Positions 1 to 13,010 of a DNA stretch of 64,000 bases are shown piece after piece. The translations under genes were made by a program, and so were the position numbers. The DNA comes from Symsagittifera roscoffensis. Taxonomy: Eukaryota; Xenacoelomorpha; Acoela; Convolutidae. The notes beneath the pieces were generated by a model that was not told the origin of the DNA, made no database searches, and was given only the letters and a program-made list of their open reading frames with translations. The stretch's first letter is position 1, and every line of letters starts with the position of its first letter. The stretch covers positions 49,891,467 to 49,955,466 of the forward strand of contig NC_087070.1 of NCBI RefSeq assembly GCF_963678635.1, in the 5' to 3' direction.

Positions 1-833
1 CCTTCTCAATTTTGAGTTTTTGGGTTCAATCTAATTTACCAGTTGCATGATTTCTTCTTCATAAGCGGTTGCGCCCAAATTATATCTACAAAAAAGCTAT
101 CATTCGTGGAAAATGCTATTATTTTCTTGTTGACCATTTTTTGGAAACTCTTTGACTTCTTTCATACGTATCTTGCCAATTCTGATATCTTGCCAATACG
201 TATCTTTACAATTGGCTACACCCAGTTCTTGTTAAAATTTTTTCACCTGAATCGAAAACTTTTGTCGAAAACTAACCTGCCAATTCTCAGGTTAAGTGTT
301 CAATCGAGAAACCCGGTTCTGAGAATCTTCTCTGCTTAGACGCCTATTTTTGCAGAAAAGTTAGTGATTTCGGAAGGTCAAATTGTTGAACGTTTTACTG
401 TTGTTTAGAAACTGACTTTTCTTTTAAACTACCCTGTCAAATTTGGGTAGTTTAATCGGAAAAACCGGTTGCGAGGAGTTTTGCTTCAGAAATGGTGTCA
501 CCTTATTTTTTGCCAGAAAAATGTTTTCCATGGAAGTTTTCAATATCTAAAAAATTTTCACTCTTTCACTTATCTTAGTGGAGAAACAACTACAGTTTTG
601 GACAAAGTCCATTTTTTTTGTTAATTACCCATTTCATCCTGCATCAGTATAACAATTTCACAAAATATCAAAAACGTGCCTACAGCTGGGCCCCTTCGAA
701 AATTTTGGTTCACCTAGTTTTTTTAAACATTTTGAATTCTTAGATTATAGATTTTTTTTTATTTTTGTGTCGTATAGCAAGTGGTGCGAGGGCTTCGCTT
801 CGCCTCTGTGCATATTAAGTTGCTTACTCCTAG
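1..833. other. Intron or upstream DNA, no gene seen
   Basis: AT-rich sequence with T runs. No exon, RNA gene or terminal-repeat element was recognised. It ends at the splice acceptor (CCTAG, 829-833) of the first visible receptor exon, so it is most likely the intron before that exon. The 5' exons of the receptor would lie left of the window. Confidence 0.5.
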
Positions 834-3800
834 GGTGCCCTGTGTGACTCATTGTGTCCGGAGGGCTTGACTGGGGTAGGGTGTGAACAAGTGTGTCCGT
901 GTCAGAATGATGCCATCTGTCTGCCAGAAGAACAGGGATGTCAATGCACTCCCGGATTCTCGGTTAGTGCTCTCATTCAACATATGCTCGGTTCCTTTGC
1001 TTAAATTTCAGTAGTCTGAAAATGGAATTCAATTACACCTCAAACATTTTACAATTTTTTTGCAAGCAATGCAAATCTATTTAACCTAATTGAGATATAA
1101 AACATTTTCAAGAAAAAATATACTCAAATGCATAAAAATAGCATCGGAGTGAAAAATTGCATCGGGTTTTCGTTGAAACAAAAAAATGGTGTGATGAAAA
1201 ATAAAAACAATTTCATGTTCTTATTACCAGGAAATTGTGTGGTAGTAATTCATGCCTGCCTAGTAGAAAGTCATTTAGATGGGCTTTTTTTACAAATTAG
1301 ATTGAATTAATAGCAATTGAATCGGATGTGATTTCACTTTTGAAAACTTCCTCTCGCATAAATAATGAAGAAACCAACCGGATCAGGGGCGGGCGGATGC
1401 CACCCCTCAGGGATTCGACCCCCTGCCCCCCCCCCTGGTACTTTATATGAAATCCATGTTTGGCCAATGGACCCTAAAATTTTTCTAAAGGCGCCTCTGG
1501 CGCCACCAATACATACTAACTTTGACGGGCAGCGCGCGCCAAAAAAACGCTTAATTTTTTGTCAAAATTTTCCAAAAAGTGCCCAAAAACGGGTCCCAAA
1601 AAAGTGCCCTTTTTTTGGTCGGCCTAAAAAAAAAGGTCTCAAAATTTTCGAATTTTTTTTGAAAATCCCCCCCTCCGAGACCGGATACATATTTTAAAAA
1701 AGTTGCGGGTAAAATTTATTTCTGAATTTTGTTAAAATTTTCAGAAAAACTTAGACAAATTTTTTTTCTAGTGCTAAACGGTTTTAACCTTATCTGGTAA
1801 TAATGGTGATAATCTTAAACTATATTGCAAATTTTTAACTAATTAACTCAGCTTCAAACTCAATTTTTTTCAGGGCGAGGTTTGTGCCGATCCTTGTGAG
1901 GAAGACTCGTGGGGGGCAGACTGCACAGAAAACTGTCTGTGCTTCAATGGCGGAGATTGCAATCCCAAAAACGGCACCTGTACCTGCTCCCCTGGATTTT
2001 TCGGAATAAATTGCCAGCGGGAATGTGATCTTGGGTTCTGGGGTGATCGGTGCAGTGGAAATTGCTCTCACTGTTCTTTCGGAATGCCCTGTGATTTCAG
2101 AAATGGGACCTGTCTTTGCAACGAGTTTCAAAAGGCAGAGATGTCATGATTTTTCAGGGATTGAAGTAATATTCCGAGCTAACTTAAGAGAAAAAATTAA
2201 ACGCACTTAATTTGAAATCAGTTGCGGATTTAGGGGGGAGGGGACGGACGTTCTCTTCTCTAAGAACTTGATTTCTTGATCTTTCAACTATAGGCGGCAA
2301 TTTTGGTCGACAAAATCTTTTTCTGTAATCGCCGTTACCTCAAATGTACTCTTAATTAGCCAGGAACAGACAGCGCGCAAAGTAATGCGATGTTTTCGTG
2401 AAAAATTTTGATAAATTGCCCTAAAACTTTTTAAAAGTTTTGTTGGCAAAATTTTTTGGCAAAGTGGGCCAGCGGTGTCATAATGCTTTGAAGAGCTCCA
2501 AAAATTAGTTTGATAGACCAAAAAAAAATCTTTTTAAATCCGTCCATTCTTAAAATGTTAGGCGTTCTTAGTTTGTAAGAAATGATTGTATAATTTCGTA
2601 TTCATTCTGAAAGATTTTCTTGGGCTAAGATTTTGACGGTAACCAAGGTTTTCAATTATAATACCAGAAAGTTAATAATATCAAAATGAAACCTATATTT
2701 GACATCTCAGTCAAATCTAGGGGGATAATTGTGAAATACTGTCGTGTCCCGAGGGTAAGTATGGACCAGCCTGTTTCCATAACTGTCTGTGTCAGAATAA
2801 TGCCACCTGTGACATGGTGACGGGTAGCTGTGAGTGTCTGGCATTGGGTTTCACCGGGCCCTACTGCTCACAAGGTGAGTCATCAAATTTTTGAATTTAT
2901 TTGCTTCAAAATTTTTTTGAGTCTATTACTTATTGTGCCCAAAATGGTACACTCAGCTTAGCCCAACTTCGACTTACTTTTTTGAACGGATCATTTTCTG
3001 GCTTTTAGTATGTTTGGCCAATTGATTGCACGCGGATGAACGATTATTTGCTAAGTTTTCGCGTTTCAACACATCAAAGTTTTTTGATCTGGGCACCTAC
3101 CGGTACAACATTTTATAAAATAGGGGCTATTGAAAAAGCGATGAAAATTTTGAGTCTACAAAAATGAACTTCGTGGTTTTTGTCCAAAAGAGTTTGAAAC
3201 AGTTGTTTGGGCGATTTTGGGCATTTAGCCCGAATTAGGAAAAGTGTTTTTTGATGTTTTCTTAAAATTACAGTGAAACTTTGCTATACTAATTCAACAA
3301 CTCTAAACCGGTCAGGAGAATCCTATCTGTAATCGGCAGACTAATTTTTTCCAATCAATTTTTTCCCGATATTGGAAGACGTCTCAAAATAAAGTTATCT
3401 ATGCTGAATTTTTTGGCGTATGTGACCAGTTTAACTTACCGCAGGGAGCAATAATGTGATTCTTGATTTTTCATTATAAAGTTTGCGATAACAAACACCG
3501 TTTTTTCAAAAATCACAGGTTACTAAAAAAAATCCCGTTTTCAGTTTTTTTAAAAAAATTTTCTGGAAAATCTAAGCACAAATAATGGAAGGAACATTTT
3601 ATATTTCAGGCAGAATCTGTTATATGGCAGCACTGTTTTTGTTAATTTGGAGTTCCCAACATTTTCAACGAACTATTGCTGGTAGATTTTTTCAAAATAT
3701 TTTAAAAAGCTATGATTTTTTATGCTTTGCACAAAGTTTCATAATAAGTAAAAGGTTTGTTGTTAAACAAATGATAGAGCCCAAAATCCCTAGCTCAATA

Positions 3801-6800
3801 AAAAAAATGCATTTAATTAGTTGTTACAAGTTTTTCAGGAATTGTTGGTGATGTTTTGGCGTCATTTGAAATAGATTAAAAAGCCGAAAGTCATAAATTT
3901 TCCTCTTTCCTCAATCTTTGTTTTGAAGATGGCTTTTAGGCGAGTTTAATTCTTGCACCGCTGTGTGGTTTTTCGAGTCGCACGAAGGCCCAAAAGCTTA
4001 CTGCATGAAGGGAACCAGGAACGAAAGTAAATTTGAAACTATCTTAAAATCTATAGTGTTTTTTCAAAAGTTCTTTGTTTTATCCGGCTACCGCAAGTAC
4101 TGTGCCAGATTCAGCAATATAGTCCGATTCAGCAATATAATTTTTTTTCGCTCCGTTTTTGAGATTTTTCCATTCCTCTCAACAGAAAAGTTTTCTAAAA
4201 TAAGTTTCAAAAGGCAGAGATGTAATGTTTTTTACAGGGATTGAAATGAAATTCCGAGCTAATTTAAGAGAAAAAATTAAACCTACGTAATTTGAAATCA
4301 GGTGCGGATTTAGGGGGGAGGGGACGGACTACCTCTTCTCTAGGAACTTGACTGTTTGATCTCTCAACTATTGGCGATTTTGGTCGACAAACTCTTTTTC
4401 TATAGTCACCGTTGCCTCAAATATACTTTAAGTTAGCCAGGAACAGACAGCGCGCCAAGTAATGCGATGTTTTCTTTAAAAATTTTGATAAATTGCCCTA
4501 AAACCTTGTTTTTGACCTGCTTTTTCAAAATTTTGTTGGCAAAAATTTTTGGCAAAGTAGGCCAGGGGTTTCATTATGCTTTGAAGCGCTCAAAAAATTA
4601 GTTTAGTAGACCAAAAAAAATCTTTTTAAATCCGTGCATTCTTAAAATGTTAGGCGTTCTTAGTTTGTATGAAATGATACTTTTTCCTATTCATTCTGAA
4701 ATGTTCATTTTCAGTCAGGTCATTTTACAAGTATCAGAGTTTCATTTTTTAGACCATTTTTGAAGAAAAAAATGGAGGAATTCAACTTGATAAAATCTTT
4801 TTCTGGTGTCCTAGACTAATTGCTCTTTCGGTTCCCCGTTTGCTGTTTGAGAGAAGATAGGTAACAAACGTCAATTCTTAGATGTCGTAAATTTTGATGA
4901 GGGCAGCTATCTAACTTGTTCGTGACCTGTCATTGGGTCGACAAAAATCAAGAGAAAAATCCGCCGCAATTACGTTTACCGGCTAGATAAAGATTCTGTG
5001 AAAAGCATACATGATTGAACTAATTTTAAAAAACATAATATGTTTCATCAACTACAAGGCCAGTTCATTGGAAGACGAAAGCGTAGGTGAAGATCGCGTT
5101 GAGCCTATTATTTATCCAGCAAGCTTTTAAAAAAATTACCGTTGAAAGCAGTAGCGCGGAAAAATTTGGCAACCAGAATTGAGGGGGGGGGGGGTGGTTT
5201 GGCGGTCGCATCTCTCAATTTTGGATGCAAAATTATTCCTACGGGTACTTTGGTATAACTTTACGAGATCAAATTGGTCGAACTAAAAAAAGTCGAACCA
5301 AATTTTCATATTTTCTTCAAAAAACTGGAACGCCCCCACCCCCCAACCGAGAAAAATTTTTGCGCACGCCACTGGTTGAAAGCATTTATTTACAATTTTC
5401 TTTTGGATTTCATACATAAAAAAATTTAGTTATAATAAAGGGTTCATTACTCTCACCCATGTTTAACTTCAATCATGATAGTTAAATATGCGTCTGTGTT
5501 TTTTTTTGTTCTAGAGTGTCCTAATGGGACCTTCGGAGTCAACTGTTCCCAGGAATGCAACTGCACAATGGACTTTTGTGACTCAGTGGTCGGGTGTGTC
5601 GGTTAGTCATGTCAACTACCTCAACCCCTTCATATATACACACATACACACACCAACACACACAAACCGGTTGCCAAAAGTGGCAAATTGTCGTTACAAG
5701 GTACAAAATTTGCATATACTGAACCGTTTGGTATTAGTTGTTTAATGGGTTGAAAATTCTTTACCGTACCATAGGAGAGAAATATTTATCAAGATCTACC
5801 AACTATAGTCCACAACCATCCATCGCCTATTTTTTACCAATCATGATCCCGAACCAACTGCCATTGTAGTGTACCTATGATTGTAGCTGAAATCAGAGAA
5901 ACTGATATATCATTGTTGATGAGGATTGTGCACCGTACGTACGCTTCCAACTCATACATCATACATTGTTCATCAACATTATGCAAGACCAGTAGCGGAT
6001 TTAGGGGGGGGGGGGGGCGGACGCCCTTCTCAGGGATTCGACCCCCTGCCGACGCAAAGGGTCCCCCCTTTGTACTAATTTGAGATATCCTTTTTTGGCC
6101 TTTTTGTTCAAAATTTTGCGTGCGGCGCAGAAAATTTGACCAAAACGGTCTTTTTAATGCTTTTGGAAAATCCGAACCCCCCTCGAGAATTTCCTAGATC
6201 TGCGCCTGTGCAAGGCGACAAGTGTGTAGCCTTATTTAGAAAAAAAAATCATTAGACATTGCTACACTACTTGTTCCTACCGTTTGAAAAATGGGGAGGA
6301 ACTTTGTATTCGGGTGTGTTTTAGTTTTTTTCTTTTTTTTTGTTTTACACGCAAAATCAGCTACCACAAATAGTCATCGGAGAGAATTGAGCGATATATC
6401 ATTTTAAAGCCTTTTCAGTCGTAATTCAATTGACTTTCAAGAAATTTTCCTAGTGTTGAGAAAAACTGGTTTGAAGTTTTTGATTTTTGTCTACTTTCGA
6501 GTGAGCGAGCAGGCTTACAAGAGTTTATTTAAATAGCTTAAAAGCTTATAATTGCTTAGTTTAAGCGGTAACAACTTAGTTTTTAAAAAAGTATTTAAAA
6601 ATTTTATAGATTTTTGATTTTCTAGTCATTTTTCTACAAAAATTGTTTCCCAATTCGCTTATTTCACTATAACTGTCGAATATGCTTAAGCTTTACTTTT
6701 TCGTTTAGATCTTTTTATTACACCAAGCAGAAAAAACTAAAATTAGAAAAAAACTTTTGTTGTATTTTTACTGACTATGGTTTTTTTTTATTAGCAGGAC

Positions 6801-8713
6801 CAAACCGTGGGGGTCTGACTATGGTCGGAACATTTAGTGCTACTTGCACAGCAAATGGGTATATGAATCTCAACGTTTGTGTACTTTAAAAAAATTTCAA
6901 TTTAGAGTTCATGAAAATTAGTCACGATGTTTTGATTGTCTTATCTTATCTTTTTCTAGAAATATCCAAAAGAGATCAACAGTTTGGCGAAGTGTCTTCA
7001 GATGATATTCCGTGGATGGTCGTTACTTGTATCTTGGGCGTGTTTTTCGTGCTACTCGCTGCGGGTGGTGGATTTTTTGTATGGAAACGCTTCTCCAGAA
7101 AAATGAAGCCCAAAAAACCCCCTGCTGGTTATCCACCCGAGAGAAATGGGTTTGTGAATCCAACGCTTGCCAAGAAAGAAGAAGACAAGGAAGCAGGGAT
7201 TTACATAAGTTCGAACTCGGTGAGTCTGACTGCTCTCCATCTATAGCCAGCGATGAGGCGCAGTGGTTCCCTGCTCGTTGCTAGAGGTTGAATTGAATAT
7301 AGCGTGCATTTCTGTGGCAACAACCGAGGTTCCGCGTAATGCGCTAGCGGTCTTTTCAGCATATTCATCGATTGGTTTAAAATTAAGAGTGACGTAGTAT
7401 GTACTCACGACTCTCGAACTTTTTTGCGCATACAATTTAACAGCACAGCTTCAGATCGGTTGTGAAATTATTTAAGGTCAACCAGGCAAAGTAAGCAAAA
7501 ATAAAGTATCCGTAAACTCGCTTGTTTCGACCATCTCAATTTTTTATTGGCTTTCGACTTGACTTTTGGCTTTTAAACTTGATTTTGAGTACCGACGAAC
7601 TCTGTAAACGCTTTTTTTTTCGATTGCACACCGATTACTACAATAATATTGAAAAATCTCACTATGTCTCTCGTTCTGTGTCGAGAACAAAAACCCGCTG
7701 AAATTTAAGTTTACTTTTCAAAAAAGCCAGCACGATAACGGTATTTTAAGTCCAGCTGTGTTCTCGAAGTCGACTATTTAAGCAACTTCTTGTACCTAGG
7801 AGATCGTGGCATACAGCAGCGCAGCCTCTGTTTCGGGACAAGATGATCCATGCACTAGTAGTGCACCACGACCCGAGGATGATAAAGAATACTCTTTGAC
7901 AGATGATGGGACCAAAATGCAGATGGATAGAGACAACTCAATTAATGAAAAGGTTATCATTTTCAGCACGAATGATAGTAATTTTCAAAACTGCGTTGGC
8001 GTCTATTTCACAAAGGGGTCTACAGCGGTTGGTCATAAAAAGTGAATCCGTGCTGCTCCTTTCCTTCCTAGAAAAAAATCTTTTTGGTGTTTTTTGGTCG
8101 TTCGTATCTCAATTTATCTCAACCGGGGCTCGGTACTTCGACTCTTTCAAATAACGATTCGATAACAGATCAAATATTGCGTCTTTCAAATTTATGTCTG
8201 AATATTGACGCTATGTTTCAGAATTCCCTTAAGGGTCCTTCTCAGATTCAAAAACAGACGAGCTGTGACAATGAATACGCGGATATTAACACGCTTGACA
8301 ACGAGGCCCCGAAACATGACGATCAGACACAAAATCATGCGAGTTCTAATGAATCCGCCCCTGATTTTGACAATGATGATTACCAGGGAATCGAATCTCA
8401 CTACTCAAAAATACAACTTTTGGAGTCTAAGACCGACAAAATATCATCCGAGGTTGATTCGGAAAAAGAGGCCTATGTAAATCCCTGCAGCGAAACTGAT
8501 ATGGGGAATTATGATGCTTATAACATCGTCAGCCCATTGCATAATGACATGTATGTCGAGCCGAATAAAGAGAAGTCAAACGCTTCGAAAGACGAAAGTT
8601 CGACAAAAACTGAACAAGTTACTACTTATAAACGAACGAATGAAGGAGGGGTTTGTCATGACACTGAATACGTTGATGGATTGAGCGATTATGCTGATTT
8701 GGGTGACAATTGA
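834..8713 (+). CDS. MEGF10/Draper/CED-1-like multiple-EGF receptor, 3' exons
   Basis: Seven exons join in frame: 834-962, 1874-2134, 2721-2874, 5515-5601, 6960-7219, 7800-7952 and 8072-8713, giving 561 visible residues; the 5' end is outside the window. The ectodomain is a run of EGF/laminin-EGF-like repeats (CPCQNDAIC, CLCFNGGDC, CLCQNNATC), and the first three exons each begin at Gly-x-x-Cys, so introns cut the repeats at the same point. The sixth exon-joined segment, 6960-7219, carries one membrane span (starts WMVVTCILGVFF) followed by the basic stop-transfer KRFSRKMKPKK. The tail is acidic and rich in Tyr motifs (YADI, YQGI, YSKI, YNIV, YADL). Family members bind apoptotic cells or debris and signal through tail tyrosines; that role is inferred here. 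The second intron needs a GC donor. The acceptor at 8071 is the least certain join. It could equally be a SREC/Jedi-type relative. Confidence 0.8.
1384..1678. mobile_element. hAT-type MITE, right end lost
   Basis: Begins CAGGGGCGGGCGG and contains the shared internal segment 'cagggattcgaccccctgcc'. The right terminal repeat is missing. The flanks aaccggat (1376-1383) and gaccggat (1679-1686) match at 7 of 8 positions, fitting the 8-bp target duplication of hAT elements. It lies in the first visible intron of the receptor gene. Confidence 0.65.
2124..2611. repeat. Local direct duplication, copy A
   Basis: About 490 bp are repeated in the same orientation at 4203-4702. Copy A begins inside the last codons of the receptor exon that ends at 2134 and runs through intron sequence. 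It includes a left-end remnant of the hAT MITE (tgcggatttagggggg near 2223). The two copies differ by scattered substitutions and a short insertion near 4510. Confidence 0.8.
4203..4702. repeat. Local direct duplication, copy B
   Basis: Partner of 2124-2611, lying in the 2.6-kb third visible intron. It carries a copy of the final exon bases (agtttcaaaag) together with the adjoining GC donor, but not the rest of the exon, so it should act only as a decoy splice site if it acts at all. Confidence 0.8.
5180..5385. repeat. Degenerate TIR-type transposon fragment
   Basis: An intronic segment with a G run at its left end and a C run at its right end, closing with 'cgcacgccactg', which resembles an inverted CAGTGGCG hAT terminus. 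A matching left terminus is not clear, so the boundaries are approximate. Confidence 0.3.
5631..5665. repeat. TA/CA microsatellite
   Basis: A short imperfect run of TA then CA dinucleotides just inside the intron that follows the exon ending at 5601. Confidence 0.8.
5990..6208. mobile_element. hAT-type MITE, 219 bp
   Basis: Left terminus CAGTAGCGGATTTAGG and right terminus CCTAGATCTGCGCCTG are imperfect inverted repeats. It is flanked by tgcaagac (5982-5989) and tgcaaggc (6209-6216), a 7-of-8 match to an 8-bp target duplication. There is a homopolymer G run near the left end. It sits in the intron before the transmembrane exon of the receptor. Confidence 0.8.
6283..6861. repeat. Fragment of the 2-kb repeat family
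   Basis: Intronic sequence sharing several blocks with the tandem array at 8983-17250. These include 'ggggaggaactttgtattc', a 'cacgcaaaatcag' block followed by 'gtcatcgga', and 'ggtcggaacatttagtgct' near the right edge. It shows the family also exists outside the array. Confidence 0.6.
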
Positions 8714-8982
8714 TGCATAAAAAAACTGAAAAAAATGTGAAATTTTTGTCTTGATGAAGTTTTTTTAAATTCAAACCCTTCTAAAGTAAGTTAGTTGCTT
8801 TGTATATTAGTAGTTCATTTTCAACTTAACCGTTCATGTATAAAAATTGATGTAATTTTTTAAATTGTGAATAAGGTTTTTGAAACAATTTTTTTCAAAA
8901 TCCTGCTGCATTTAATTTTTTTTGTGAAAGTACCATTTGATATATTGGACTCGCTAATTTTTACCGCCTGTTATTAGACTGG
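8714..8982 (+). other. Probable 3' UTR of the receptor gene
   Basis: AT-rich sequence between the receptor stop codon (8711-8713) and the first unit of the 2-kb tandem array. No canonical AATAAA was found here, so the transcript end is undefined and may lie inside the repeat array. Confidence 0.4.
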
Positions 8983-10995
8983 GCCAAATTTCCTGTTCTT
9001 TTAAGTTCAGGTGTGAAGATTTTGCAGTGAAACTTGTTAAGGGTGTGATCAAAATGCCCAGTGAAAAACGCCAATTGTGGAACTTTTATCGTTAGGTTTG
9101 AATAGTTGTTGTTCAAAACTTACTACTGTGTAATTTATCAATTTTTGCTATAGTTTCTTCTTGGCTTTCAAACGAACGTATTTAAGTGTCGATAACTTTA
9201 AATACTCATGGAAAATGAATACTTTTAAAACTAAACGTATTATTTTTGATCTCACCACTGAAAGTCGTCTGGTGTGTTTTAGTTTTCTCTAGTTTTATTC
9301 CTTTAATTTCAGGCAAAATCAGGTACCACCAATGATCATCAGAATAGATCGAGTGGTATACCATAATTGAACCCTCTGCGTCCTGAACCAACAGATATTG
9401 AAAATTTTCCAAAAAGGTACCTCAAGGCTTATTTAAGCCCCGCAAACCGAATGCGGCTCCGGCACTGAAATCAATTTTTCTTGTTTTTGGTGCCTTCGTG
9501 AGAGTAGAAAATAAATTAAAGTTCACAAAAGTATCTGCCAATTTTTTTAAATTATAATTGTCTATTCATTTTTTAGAGAAAAATGGTGTTGCATATGTAT
9601 GATTTACTATCACTAGGGTATTCCAGAAATTTAAAGTGTCGTTTGGAACTTCGGCGAACAAAAATCGACAAACAAGCAATCTTTGATCAATTTAAATCTG
9701 ACTATACAACCCTTTTCAAAACCGTTACTAAAATTATGGTAGCTTGCCTCTTCATTCTAAAGTTTTAAATAAACAAGACAAACCAAACCGGCTTTTTCAA
9801 GGACAAAGTTGCTTAAAAATTTGAAATATTTTGATGTTTTTTCGTTGGTTTTGCAAGGTTTAATAATTTTTTTAAAAAAGTTTCTGTAAACTCAAAGTTT
9901 TAAATGTAACAATTTTTTTTCGAGTGTGGAATAAAAATCGAGTGTTTGAAAAGAGTGTTTTCGAGTGTTTGAAAAGAGAGAAAGAAATTGGTTTTTGATC
10001 CGACTATTGAAAATAGGGAGGAACTTTGTATTTGTGTGAATTTAGTTATTTTTTTCTTTCTGTTTTCCACGCAAAATCATGTACCATAAATAATCATCGA
10101 AAAGCATCGAGTGATATATCATATTAAAATTTTGGCAAAAAGTTGAAAATTATTTGAAATTTTTTCAAAAATAGATTTTTTTTCATAAACTGTTTTCCAT
10201 TTGACCTGTTTTACTATGTTTCTCAAAAACGCTTAAATTCGATTTTTTCGATCAGATAATTTTACACAACATGCAAAAGAAAGTGACATCATTTTGAGAA
10301 AAAGACGACACCAACTTGTACAGTAACCGGCTATCCTTGTTTTTCCTTGCACTGTTTTGGTTTTTTCTTTTTGTGCTGAGACTGAATTGATTTTTAAAGG
10401 TCTTCGACTTTTTTAATTCGATTTTTTTTTTCATCGAACTGATAAGGTTTTTTCAATTTTGTTTTCTTCTGTTAAATACCGGTCTGCGAAGCGTCTTGTA
10501 TTTTAATTGTCCCGAAGTTCAGTAAATTTTTTTTATGTTTGTAAACTGGATTTGTGGATGGTTTAAGAAAAGCCTGATAATAACATCTTGTTGATTAAGT
10601 TGAGGAGACTTCCGATATAAAATACAAAATGTGCGATAGCTGGTTTGGTTCACATAAGTTATCCCTATATAATTTGAATGGATCAGAACACTGGTTTTAA
10701 AAAGAGATGTTTTGAAAGAAAAAACATTTTTTGTTTAATCTGTACGAAATATTGGGAAGACTTTAAATCACCAGTGGATTGAGAAGGAAGGCTGAGGGAC
10801 CCTAAATTTTTTCTGAAAGCTCCAACATTGATTACTTTTGAGTGGGAAGTGTGCGCCCAAAAAACGCAACTTTTTGGTGAAAGTTTGCCGAAAAATGCCC
10901 AAAAACGCCTTTTTGGTCTGTTTTTTCAAAAGTTTGCTCGCGTTGTAGAAAAAAAAGCCAATTCAAATGTAAATTCGGTAAATTTTTTAAAACTT
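8983..10995. repeat. 2-kb tandem repeat, unit 1
   Basis: First of four head-to-tail units. It holds two related half-units: a block around 9240-9370 and a block around 10005-10115 both carry the 'gcaaaatca' segment followed by 'atcatc' and 'atcgagtg'. A decayed hAT MITE fragment lies at about 10770-10970 (cgcccaaaaaacgcaac). No credible protein is encoded. Confidence 0.75.
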
Positions 10996-13010
10996 TTTGG
11001 GGAATTCTTTGTTCGCATAAAATCAAGTGTGAAGATTTAACAGTGAAAACTGTTCAGGATATGAGGATCAAAATGCCCAGTGAAAAAAGCCAATTGTGTT
11101 GTTTTTATCGTTAGGTTTGAATAATTTTTGTTCAAAAAATTTTGTGTTTTTATCAATTTTTACTTGAGTTTCTGCTTGGCTTTCAAAAGAGCGTATTTGA
11201 GCGTAGATAATTTTAAAAAATTACGGAAAACGAAAACTTTCGAATTTAAACGTTTTGTTTTTGATCCCACCACTGAATGTTTTCGGATGTGTCTTAGTTT
11301 TCTCTAGTTTTATTCCTTTGATTTCAGGCAAAATCAGGTACCACCAATGATCATCAGAATAGATCGAGTGGTATACCATAATTGAACCCTCTGCGTCCTG
11401 AACCAACAGATATTGAAAATTTTCCAAAAAGGTACCTCAAGGCTTATTTAAGCCCCGCAAACCGAATGGGGCTCCGGCACTGAAATCAATTTTTCTTGTT
11501 TTTGGTGCCTTCGTGAGAGTAGAAAATAAATTAAAGTTTACAAAAGTATCTGCCAATTTTTTTAAATTATAATTGTCTATTCATTTTTTAGAGAAAAATG
11601 GTGTTGTATATGTATGATTTACTATCACTAGGGTATTCCAGAAATTTAAAGTGTCGTTTGGAACTTCGGCGAACAAAAATCGACAAACAAGCAATCTTTG
11701 ATCAATTTAAATCTGACTATACAACCCTTTTCAAAACCGTTACTAAAATTATGGTAGCTTGCCTCTTCATTCTAAAGTTTTAAATAAACAAGACAAACCA
11801 AACCGGCTTTTTCAAGGACAAAGTTGCTTAAAAATTTGAAATATTTTGATGTTTTTTCGTTGGTTTTGCAAGGTTTAATAATTTTTTTAAAAAAGTTTCT
11901 GTAAACTCAAAGTTTTTAATGTAACAATTTTTTTTTCGAGTGTGGAATAAAAATCGAGTGTTTGAAAAGAGTGTTTTCGAGTGTTTGAAAAGAGAGAAAG
12001 AAATTGGTTTTTGATCCGACTATTGAAAATAGGGAGGAACTTTGTATTTGTGTGAATTTAGTTATTTTTTTCTTTCTGTTTTCCACGCAAAATCATGTAC
12101 CATAAATAATCATCGGAAAGCATCGAGTGATATATCATATTAAAATTTTGGCAAAAAGTTGAAAATTGTTTGAAATTTTTTCAAAAATAGATTTTTTTTC
12201 ATAAACTGTTTTCCATTTGACCTGTTTTACTATGTTTCTCAAAAACGCTTAAATTCGATTTTTTCGATCAGATAATTTTACACAACATGCAAAAGAAAGT
12301 GACATCATTTTGAGAAAAAGACGACACCAACTTGTACAGTAACCGGCTATCCTTGTTTTTCCTTGCACTGTTTTGGTTTTTTCTTTTTGTGCTGAGACTG
12401 AATTGATTTTTAAAGGTCTTCGACTTTTTTAATTCGATTTTTTTTTCATCGAACTGATAAGGTTTTTTCAATTTTGTTTTCTTCTGTTAAATGCCGGTCT
12501 GCGAAGCGTCTTGTATTTTAATTGTCCCGAAGTTCAGTAAATTTTTTTTTATGTTTGTAAACTGGATTTGTGGATGGTTTAAGAAAAGCCTGATAATAAC
12601 ATCTTGTTGATTAAGTTGAGGAGACTTCCGATATAAAATACAAAATGTGCGATAGCTGGTTTGGTTCACATAAGTTATCCCTATATATTTTGAATGGATC
12701 AGAGATGTTTATAAAGAGATGTTTTGAAAGAAAAAACATTTTTTGTTTATTCAGTACGAAATATTGGGAAGACTTTAAATCACCAGTGGATTGAGAAGGA
12801 AGGCTGAGGGACCCTAAATTTTTTATGAAAGCTCCAATATTGATAACTTTTGAGTGGGAAGTGTGCGCCCAAAAAACGCAACTTTTTGGTGAAAGTTTGC
12901 CGAAAAATGCCCAAAAACGCCTTTTTGGTCTGTTTTTTCAAAAGTTTGCTCGCGTTGTAGAAAAAAAAGCCAATTCAAATGTAAATTCGGTAAATTTTTA
13001 AAAATTTTTT
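10996..13010. repeat. 2-kb tandem repeat, unit 2
   Basis: Nearly identical to unit 1 at an offset of about 2012 bp, with only scattered substitutions and single-base indels, which points to a recent duplication. The same MITE fragment recurs at about 12785-12985. Confidence 0.8.

Noticed and set aside
2124..2135. GT donor at 2124 for the second visible receptor intron
   Set aside because: It leaves phase 2, and the only acceptor that would match (2710) leads to a TAG within three codons. The GC donor keeps the frame and the EGF spacing.
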